Source: an uncultured Lachnospiraceae bacterium (GTDB lineage: Bacteria; Bacillota; Clostridia; Lachnospirales; Lachnospiraceae). From it: a stretch of DNA of 64,000 bases. Below are positions 57,896 through 64,000 of this stretch, one piece after another. The first letter of the stretch is position 1. Each line of letters opens with the position of its first letter. The translations under genes and the position numbers were made by a program. Location: positions 45,545 through 109,544 of the forward strand of contig ONHF01000009.1 in assembly GCA_900317555.1 (NCBI GenBank). The letters are read 5' to 3'. The notes under the pieces were generated by a model, which saw nothing but the letters and a program-made list of their open reading frames with translations, ran no database searches and was not told the DNA's origin.

Positions 57896-58090
57896 AGTGC
57901 AACCTCCGGAACTGAATAAAATGCGTCTTTTGAACACGCAGTATTTTAACATTGATTCATAACCGAGGCAAGAAAAAACACTTTTACCCCCTCTTTGAAT
58001 GTGCTAAACTAAACTTTACTGCGGACGGGCTGTGTTTTGCCGGAATGACCGGAAAACCCGGGGAAGCCGCGGACTGAAAGGATATCTGAC

Positions 58091-59347
58091 ATGAAAAAAC
58101 TTTTCGTAATGCTTACCGGCGCGGTGCTTGCCGTATCGATGCTTGCCGGCTGTGGGAAGAAAGATCCCGCGTATCTTTCCGGCATCAAGGCGGAGGATTA
58201 TGCGGAACCCGCGGATTATTCGAAGATTGAAGTGCAGGCCGAGGAGCCTTCGGTCAGCGACGAGTATGTGAATATGTATATCCAGTACATGCTTTCACAG
58301 GACAAGAAATATGTGAAGACTGACCGCAAGGCCGTGCAGAAGGGCGATCAGGTCAATATCGATTATACAGGGAAGATGAACGGCAAGACCTTCGACGGCG
58401 GCAGCGCGACGGACTACGATCTTGTCATCGGGTCTTCGAGCTTTATCGACGGCTTTGAAGACGGCCTCATCGGTAAGAAGGTCGGAGAGAATGTCAAGCT
58501 CAACCTGACATTCCCGAAGGACTATGGCAATAAGGATCTTGCCGGAAAGGCCGTTGTCTTCGAGGTGAAGATTAACAGCATCAAGCAGGAAGAAGAGTCG
58601 AAGCTTGACGATGCCTATGTCAAGGATCAGAATATCGACGGCGTTACGACCGTGGACGAGTACAAGAAGTATGTAAAGGACTACCTCCTCAAGCAGGCGC
58701 AGTCTTCCTATGACAGCGAGGTCAATTCCCAGATCATCAAGTATCTGACGGAGAACAGCAAATATCCGAAGGATCTGCCGGCGGAGATGGTTGACCGATG
58801 GAACCAGTCCTATACCGAGACGCTGACTTCCTACGCACAGCAGTACGGCACGGATCTTGAAAACCTGATGGAGACTATGCAGGGATCGACCAAGGATTCC
58901 TACAAGGATGATATCAAGAAGATGGCGGAGGATACGACCAAGGAATATCTGGTCATGCAGGTGATCGCGGACAAGGAGAAGCTCAACGTAACTGACCGTG
59001 ATTTCAACACCGCGCTTTCCACGCAGGCTGCGCAGGCCGGCTATTCCAGTGTTGAGGAATACAAGAAGTCACAGGATACACAGGCGTACCGCGAGTATCT
59101 GATGGTGCAGAATGTACTTAAGTTCCTGAAAGACAAGGTGCATGTGACGGCGCCTGCATCCGGCAGCAGCGCGGCCGGGACGACCGAAAGCGCAGCAGCG
59201 GGAACGACGGAAAGCGCTGCAGCCGCTACGACGAAAACGGACGCAGCGAAGGACAGCAGCGCGGCAAAGGCAGACGCGTCCGGCAGCAGTGCAGCCGGGA
59301 CGACCGAAAGCGCAGCAGCATCGACAGAAGCAGCCGCGCAGCAGTAA
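58091..59347 (+). CDS. lipoprotein FKBP/trigger-factor-like foldase
   Basis: 418 residues. The lipobox LAGC places the lipidated cysteine at C21. Residues about 75-170 form an FKBP-type peptidyl-prolyl isomerase domain (GDQVNIDYTGKMNGKTFDGG, FIDGFEDGLIGKKVGE). Residues about 175-345 match the trigger-factor C-terminal chaperone domain. The tail (about 352-418) is an Ala/Ser/Thr low-complexity segment with repeats. It is most likely an extracytoplasmic folding factor on the outer membrane face, in contrast to ribosomal trigger factor. A weak ribosome site AAAGGA precedes the ATG. Confidence 0.85.
   Translation: MKKLFVMLTGAVLAVSMLAGCGKKDPAYLSGIKAEDYAEPADYSKIEVQAEEPSVSDEYVNMYIQYMLSQDKKYVKTDRKAVQKGDQVNIDYTGKMNGKTFDGGSATDYDLVIGSSSFIDGFEDGLIGKKVGENVKLNLTFPKDYGNKDLAGKAVVFEVKINSIKQEEESKLDDAYVKDQNIDGVTTVDEYKKYVKDYLLKQAQSSYDSEVNSQIIKYLTENSKYPKDLPAEMVDRWNQSYTETLTSYAQQYGTDLENLMETMQGSTKDSYKDDIKKMAEDTTKEYLVMQVIADKEKLNVTDRDFNTALSTQAAQAGYSSVEEYKKSQDTQAYREYLMVQNVLKFLKDKVHVTAPASGSSAAGTTESAAAGTTESAAAATTKTDAAKDSSAAKADASGSSAAGTTESAAASTEAAAQQ
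59160..59319 (+). repeat. 120-base spaced direct repeat in the foldase tail
   Basis: A 40-base segment at 59160-59199 recurs at 59280-59319 with two mismatches. Both encode SGSSAAGTTESAAA. The spacing of exactly 120 bases keeps the frame, so copy number could vary without breaking the gene. Confidence 0.8.
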
Positions 59348-59393
59348 AGCTTAAGGCAGAAGTAAAGCTTACGAAGCAGTGAGGAGACAGGCA

Positions 59394-60797
59394 ATGAGAG
59401 AGCAGTATCAGATGGAAGAGGTTTCAAGAATATTTGCCCTGCCGGAGAAGTATGAGGGCAGAGAAGTTACGGTCGGCGGCTGGATCAAGAGCAACCGTGA
59501 CTCCAAGAATATCGGATTCATCGCGCTCGACGACGGGACATGTTTCCGGAATCTGCAGCTTGTCTATTCCGCCGATCTGCCGAATTTCGCGGAAGTCGCA
59601 AAGCTCAATATCAGCTCTGCCATTATCGCGACCGGAAAGATTGTTCTGACGCCGCAGGCGAAACAGCCGCTCGAAATGCAGGTCACAAAGATCGAAGTCG
59701 AAGGAGAGTCCACGCCGGACTATCCGCTGCAGAAGAAGAGACATACGCTGGAATACCTTCGTACAATCCCGCATCTGCGCGTCCGGACCAATACATTTGA
59801 AGCGACGATGAGAGTCCGCTCCGTCATCGCGTACGCGATTCACAAGTTCTTTCAGGAGCGGGGCTTTGTCTATGTGCACTCACCGGAGATTACATCCAGC
59901 GACGCAGAGGGCGCAGGCGAGATGTTCCAGGTGACAACCCTTGATTTGAACAATCTTCCGCTGCAGGAGGACGGAACGGTTGATTATTCGAAGGATTTCT
60001 TCGGGAAGCCCGTGAACCTGACGGTTTCCGGCCAGCTTGACGTTGAGACGTACGCGTTCGCGTTCCGCAACGTATATACCTTTGGTCCCACATTCCGCGC
60101 GGAAGAGTCCAACACAACAAGACATGCTGCGGAGTTCTGGATGATTGAGCCGGAGCTTTGTTTTGCCGATCTGGAAGACGACATGATCTGCATGGAGGCA
60201 ATGATCAAGTACATTATTAACTATGTGCTGGAAAACTGTCCCGAGGAAATGGAATTCTTCAACCAGTTCATTGAAAAAGGCCTGATCGAGCGCCTGAAGC
60301 ATGTGGCTTCCTCCGAATTTGGACGCATTACCTATACGGAGGCGGTCAAAGAGCTCGAAAAACATCAGGATGAGTTTGAAAACAAGGTATACTGGGGCTG
60401 TGATCTTCAGACTGAACATGAACGGTATCTGACGGAGAAGCTCTTCAAGCGGCCTGTTTTCGTGACGGATTATCCGAAGGAAATCAAGGCGTTTTACATG
60501 AAGCTGAATCCGGACGGAAAGACCGTTGCGGCCTGCGACTGCCTTGTACCCGGCATCGGAGAGATCATCGGCGGTTCGCAGAGAGAAGATGATCTTGCGA
60601 TTCTCGAGAAGAGAATGGATGAGCTTGGCATGAACAAAGACGGCTATCAGTTCTACCTTGATCTGCGCAGGTATGGCAGTGTGCGCCATGCCGGATTCGG
60701 TCTTGGATTTGAGAGAGCAGTCATGTATATTACTGGTATGGGGAATATCCGTGACGTTCTGCCGTTCCCGAGAACCGTTGGTAACTGCGAGCTCTGA
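59394..60797 (+). CDS. asnS: asparaginyl-tRNA synthetase
   Basis: Charges tRNA-Asn; class II synthetase, 467 residues. The N-terminal OB fold ([21 protein letters not shown]), motif 2 region ([22 protein letters not shown]) and motif 3 ([13 protein letters not shown]) are complete. I start at ATG 59394 behind GAGGAG; GTG 59379 is part of that site. No T-box is seen upstream. Confidence 0.96.
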   Translation: MREQYQMEEVSRIFALPEKYEGREVTVGGWIKSNRDSKNIGFIALDDGTCFRNLQLVYSADLPNFAEVAKLNISSAIIATGKIVLTPQAKQPLEMQVTKIEVEGESTPDYPLQKKRHTLEYLRTIPHLRVRTNTFEATMRVRSVIAYAIHKFFQERGFVYVHSPEITSSDAEGAGEMFQVTTLDLNNLPLQEDGTVDYSKDFFGKPVNLTVSGQLDVETYAFAFRNVYTFGPTFRAEESNTTRHAAEFWMIEPELCFADLEDDMICMEAMIKYIINYVLENCPEEMEFFNQFIEKGLIERLKHVASSEFGRITYTEAVKELEKHQDEFENKVYWGCDLQTEHERYLTEKLFKRPVFVTDYPKEIKAFYMKLNPDGKTVAACDCLVPGIGEIIGGSQREDDLAILEKRMDELGMNKDGYQFYLDLRRYGSVRHAGFGLGFERAVMYITGMGNIRDVLPFPRTVGNCEL

Positions 60798-60908
60798 TAT
60801 AGCACGCAGCTGACGGGGCTGATTATAGCAAAAGTGTCTGTCCGGACTGAGAGCGATATTCCCAGCCCGGACTACGTATATCTTGTTTACGAACCGAAAA
60901 GGATTTTC

Positions 60909-62309
60909 ATGTTATATAAGAACGCAGCCGATCAACTGAAAAGCGTTTTTCTTCGTACGCTTCTGCCGGTGCTTGCAGCGGGGGTGCTTGCGCTCTCGCC
61001 TGCCGCGCAGGTGAATGCCAGCAGACTTTCCGACCTCAAACAGCAGAAGAGCCGGACGCAGGAGAAACTGAATGCCGCCAACAATAAGTCCGATTCCCTC
61101 GAAGGGCAGGAAGAGGCTCTGAGCGAGGCAGAGGCGGCGGTCAGTCAGGACCTCGTGCAGAACATGGCGAGTGTTCAGATGCTGGAACAGGAAATCGACA
61201 AGCTGAATACGCAGATTGACGAGAAACAGAAGGAATACGACGCCGCGAAAGCCAAAGAAGATCATCAGTACGAACTGATGAAAATCCGGATCAAGTACAT
61301 GTATGAGAAGGGAAACACAGATTATGTGGAAATCCTGATGCATGCGACTTCTCTCACGGATATGCTGAACAAGAGCGAATATATTTCGAAGCTCTATGAT
61401 TACGACCGCAAGCTTCTAAAAGAGTATCAGGAGACGCGCAGGCAGACAGCCGCCGCCAAGACAGCGCTGGTAGACAAGAAATCCGAACAGGAAGAGTCGA
61501 AGGCCGGCCTTGTGGAGGAGCAGTCCGCGCTGCAGTCTCAGATTTCCGATCTGAAGGCCAAGCACAGTAACGTGAATGCCCAGATTGAGGAGGCAAGGCG
61601 GCAGGCTTCCGCGCTCGCGCAGCAGCTGCAGGAGCAGACAGCAGCTATTTCGGCCGAGGTAGAGGCGCAGGCGAAGGCCGCGGAGGAAGCAAGAAAGAAA
61701 GCGGAAGCGGAGGCTGCCGCGAAGAAGGCGGCGCAGGAAGCTCTGGATAAGAGCAAAACATCGAACACCCAGAACAGCGTCAAAGCTGTGAACGGCTCTT
61801 CTCTGCCGGTTATTGAGAATTCGTCCTCGCAGGATGCGGCGGATTCGTCCGGCAGCTCCGGTTCGTCTGGCAGTTCCGGTTCGTCCGGCAGTTCCGGCTC
61901 ATCCGGCAGTTCCGGCTCATCTGGCAGCTCCGGTTCGTCCGGCAGCTCCAGTTCATCCGGTATTTCCGGACAGGACATTGTTGCCTATGCATCCCAGTTC
62001 CTTGGGAACCCTTATGTGTACGGCGGCACCAGCCTGACCAATGGAACGGACTGCTCCGGTTTTACGCAGAGTGTATATTCGCATTTCGGATATTCTCTCG
62101 GCCGTACCGATGTTTCGCAAAGAAGCAACGGCACTGTGGTTGCCTCCCTTGCCGACGCAAAACCGGGCGATCTGATCTGTTACCCGGGCCATGTAGCCAT
62201 CTACTGCGGAAACGGAACGATCATTCACGCGAGTACGCCGGCGACCGGCATTAAATATAGTGCCGCAACATACCGCGCATATGTAACGATCCGAAGGATC
62301 ATCAATTAA
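60909..62309 (+). CDS. secreted coiled-coil NlpC/P60 peptidoglycan hydrolase
   Basis: 466 residues. Signal peptide (about 15-38, ending VNAS), PcsB-type coiled coil (about 38-285), a Ser/Gly linker and a C-terminal NlpC/P60 domain. The catalytic triad is C382 (TDCSGF), H428 (GHVAIY) and H440 (IIHAS). It probably cuts stem peptides during cell separation. The coiled coil resembles that of the protein at 10255, with a different catalytic module. ATG 60909 follows AAAAGGA; upstream in-frame starts lack a site. guaA starts 17 bases later. Confidence 0.9.
   Translation: MLYKNAADQLKSVFLRTLLPVLAAGVLALSPAAQVNASRLSDLKQQKSRTQEKLNAANNKSDSLEGQEEALSEAEAAVSQDLVQNMASVQMLEQEIDKLNTQIDEKQKEYDAAKAKEDHQYELMKIRIKYMYEKGNTDYVEILMHATSLTDMLNKSEYISKLYDYDRKLLKEYQETRRQTAAAKTALVDKKSEQEESKAGLVEEQSALQSQISDLKAKHSNVNAQIEEARRQASALAQQLQEQTAAISAEVEAQAKAAEEARKKAEAEAAAKKAAQEALDKSKTSNTQNSVKAVNGSSLPVIENSSSQDAADSSGSSGSSGSSGSSGSSGSSGSSGSSGSSGSSGSSSSSGISGQDIVAYASQFLGNPYVYGGTSLTNGTDCSGFTQSVYSHFGYSLGRTDVSQRSNGTVVASLADAKPGDLICYPGHVAIYCGNGTIIHASTPATGIKYSAATYRAYVTIRRIIN
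61849..61965 (+). repeat. tandem Ser-Gly codon repeat in the hydrolase linker
   Basis: About six and a half units of 18 bases (base unit 9, Ser-Gly-Ser) encode a flexible linker. Units differ at third positions, such as ggc/ggt and tcg/tca. Length could change by slippage in whole codons. Confidence 0.85.
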
Positions 62310-62326
62310 ATGGAAAGGAAAAGCGC

Positions 62327-63871
62327 ATGGGAAGAGAAATGATTGTTGTTCTGGACTTCGGCGGCCAGTACAAGCAGCTGATTGCCAGACGCGTCCGCGA
62401 GAATCATGTGTACTGCGAAATTCATCCGTACACAATGCCGATCGGGAAGCTGAAGGAATTGAATCCCAAGGGAATTATTCTGACCGGCGGACCTGACAGC
62501 GTTTACCGCGAAGATTCACTCGGCTATGATCCGGCCCTGTTCAGCCTTGGAGTCCCGGTTCTCGGAATCTGCTATGGCGCGCAGCTGATGGTGCATGAGC
62601 TCGGCGGAACTGTCCTGACGGCACCGCAGTCGGAATATGGGCATACCGATGTCTGCGTTGACGACAGTACCTCACTGCTTCTAGGCAACTGGGACAAAGA
62701 GACAACGGCCTGGATGAGCCATACAGACTATATTGCGAAGGTACCGGAAGGCTTCCATATTACAGCGCACAGCGCAGCCTGCCCTGTTGCTGGCGCAGAA
62801 GATCCGGCCCGAAAGCTTTATGCTGTTCAGTTCCATCCGGAAGTCGTGCATACAAAGGAAGGAAAGAAACTCTTCCATAACTTTGTTTATGATATCTGTG
62901 GCTGCAGCGGCGACTGGAAGATGGACTCGTTCGCGGAAACGACGATCCGGGAGCTGCGGGAAAAGATCGGAAACGGCAAAGTTCTCTGCGCACTTTCGGG
63001 TGGCGTGGATTCTTCGGTGTGTGCTGTTTTGCTCTCAAAGGCGATCGGAAAACAGCTGACCTGCGTTTTCGTTGACCATGGTCTTCTTCGTAAAAATGAA
63101 GGCGATGAAGTGGAAGCCGTCTTCGGACCGGACGGTCCGTATGAACTGAACTTTATCCGCGTGAACGCGCAGGATTATTTCTATGAAAAGCTTGCGGGCG
63201 TGACTGATCCGGAGCAGAAGCGGAAGATTATCGGCGCCGAGTTCATCAATGTTTTTGAGCGTGAAGCGAAAAAGATCGGCAAGGTAGACTATCTTGCACA
63301 GGGCACAATTTATCCTGATGTTGTGGAGTCCGGCATCGGCAAGGGCGCGACGATCAAGTCGCACCATAATGTCGGAGGTCTTCCGGAACATGTTGATTTC
63401 AAGGAGATTGTCGAGCCGCTGCGGAATCTGTTTAAGGATGAGGTTCGTGAAGTCGGTCTTGAGCTTGGAATACCGAGACAACTGGTGTATCGCCAGCCGT
63501 TCCCCGGCCCCGGGCTTGGCATTCGTATTGTCGGAGAGGTGACGGCTGAGAAGGTCCGCATCGTGCAGGACGCGGATGCGATTTACCGTGAGGAGCTTGA
63601 GAAAGCCGGCATTGATATGGGCAAAGGGCAATTCTTTGCTGCGCTTACCAATATGCGTTCCGTAGGCGTCATGGGTGACCACAGGACATATGATTATGCT
63701 GTTGCGCTGCGCGGCGTATTGACTTCGGACTTTATGACCGCAGTGGCGGCGGAGATTCCGTGGAGCGTACTTCAGACCTGCATGAACCGGATTATCAATG
63801 AGGTGAAGGGGGTCAACAGGGTACTGTATGATCTGACGTCCAAACCGCCGGGAACGATCGAATTGGAATAA
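62327..63871 (+). CDS. guaA: GMP synthase (glutamine-hydrolysing)
   Basis: Converts XMP to GMP. 514 residues. Class I amidotransferase domain with C82 (GICYGAQ) and FHPEV; the ATP pyrophosphatase P-loop is SGGVDSS. The C-terminal dimerisation domain ends KPPGTIELE, where relatives usually have IEWE. The 3' end of this gene is a known integration site for mobile elements, and the following DNA is different in composition (see the finding). Confidence 0.97.
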   Translation: MGREMIVVLDFGGQYKQLIARRVRENHVYCEIHPYTMPIGKLKELNPKGIILTGGPDSVYREDSLGYDPALFSLGVPVLGICYGAQLMVHELGGTVLTAPQSEYGHTDVCVDDSTSLLLGNWDKETTAWMSHTDYIAKVPEGFHITAHSAACPVAGAEDPARKLYAVQFHPEVVHTKEGKKLFHNFVYDICGCSGDWKMDSFAETTIRELREKIGNGKVLCALSGGVDSSVCAVLLSKAIGKQLTCVFVDHGLLRKNEGDEVEAVFGPDGPYELNFIRVNAQDYFYEKLAGVTDPEQKRKIIGAEFINVFEREAKKIGKVDYLAQGTIYPDVVESGIGKGATIKSHHNVGGLPEHVDFKEIVEPLRNLFKDEVREVGLELGIPRQLVYRQPFPGPGLGIRIVGEVTAEKVRIVQDADAIYREELEKAGIDMGKGQFFAALTNMRSVGVMGDHRTYDYAVALRGVLTSDFMTAVAAEIPWSVLQTCMNRIINEVKGVNRVLYDLTSKPPGTIELE

Positions 63872-64000
63872 TGAAAGTAGAACGAAGAATGGCTTAAATA
63901 CGCAATGTCATTAACTTAAGAATCTCCATATGTAGTGAGAAAAATAACTAATATTAGTTGCACTATATACGGCTTTATGCTACTCTATGTAGTGAGAAAA
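63872..64000. other. AT-rich tail after guaA with repeated 15-mer, possible element edge
   Basis: About 67% AT against about 47% in the rest. TATGTAGTGAGAAAA occurs at 63929-63943 and 63986-64000 (57 bases apart), with an inverted near-copy CACTATATA near 63961. No gene is readable before the window ends. It may be the left edge of an integrated element or a regulatory repeat region. Confidence 0.4.

Noticed and set aside
61849-61965. CRISPR-like array
   Set aside because: The repeats are contiguous 9/18-base codon units without spacers, inside a coding frame for a Ser-Gly linker.

Overview
The window looks like a stretch of the chromosome of an anaerobic, low-to-mid GC Firmicute of the class Clostridia, most likely a Lachnospiraceae-type organism. 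Pointers are pyruvate:ferredoxin oxidoreductase, MecA, SpoVG, the DnaD/DnaI primosome proteins, the two-subunit GlgC/GlgD pair, a class 1B PyrK/PyrD dihydroorotate dehydrogenase, a full F-type ATP synthase operon, AGGAGG ribosome sites and sigma-A promoters. It is gene dense and mostly housekeeping. I see no tRNA, rRNA, CRISPR array or complete insertion sequence.

Layout. (1) 1-5300: nifJ (cut by the window edge) and mecA read leftward, followed by an 880-base gap that may hold a non-coding transcript with its own promoter and terminator. (2) 5309-21570, rightward: a membrane-anchored GH18 protein, then sua5/ywlC, rpiB, upp, comEB, a SleB-type wall hydrolase, the atp operon (atpZ-I-B-E-F-H-A-G-D-C) and an 838-residue extracytoplasmic protein attached to its end. 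The order ywlC-rpiB-upp-atp is also that of Bacillus subtilis. The c subunit carries glutamates in both helices, a signature known from Na+-driven rotors. (3) 21657-26344, leftward: murC, a cluster of DnaA boxes, dnaD, dnaI and an unusually long PRPP synthetase gene. (4) 26541-33645, rightward: glgC-glgD, spoVG, pth, mfd. (5) 33874-40122: a Na/Pi cotransporter with a small unknown partner, pncB (leftward) and a DUF2142 membrane protein. (6) 40249-48327: ileS (type 2), glgP and an aconitase-superfamily hydratase. (7) 48409-52363: a membrane-anchored Mur-ligase-like protein that has lost its ATP-binding lysine, overlapping ddl and murF. (8) 52476-57368: pyrC (leftward), then plsC-pyrK-pyrD and ispE. 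(9) 57413-63871: a small membrane protein (leftward), a lipoprotein trigger-factor-like foldase, asnS, an NlpC/P60 wall hydrolase and guaA. The last 129 bases turn AT-rich with short repeats just after an altered guaA 3' end, which may be the edge of an integrated element.

How it fits together. Peptidoglycan synthesis (murC, ddl, murF and the Mur-like protein) and remodelling (GH18, SleB-type and NlpC/P60 proteins), nucleotide supply (upp, comEB, prs, pyrC/K/D, guaA), glycogen turnover (glgC/D, glgP) and energy metabolism (nifJ, atp) dominate. The less ordinary items are the two-carboxylate c subunit, the degenerate membrane Mur ligase, the DnaA-box cluster before the helicase-loader operon, several strong palindromes of unknown role, and the guaA junction at the right edge.
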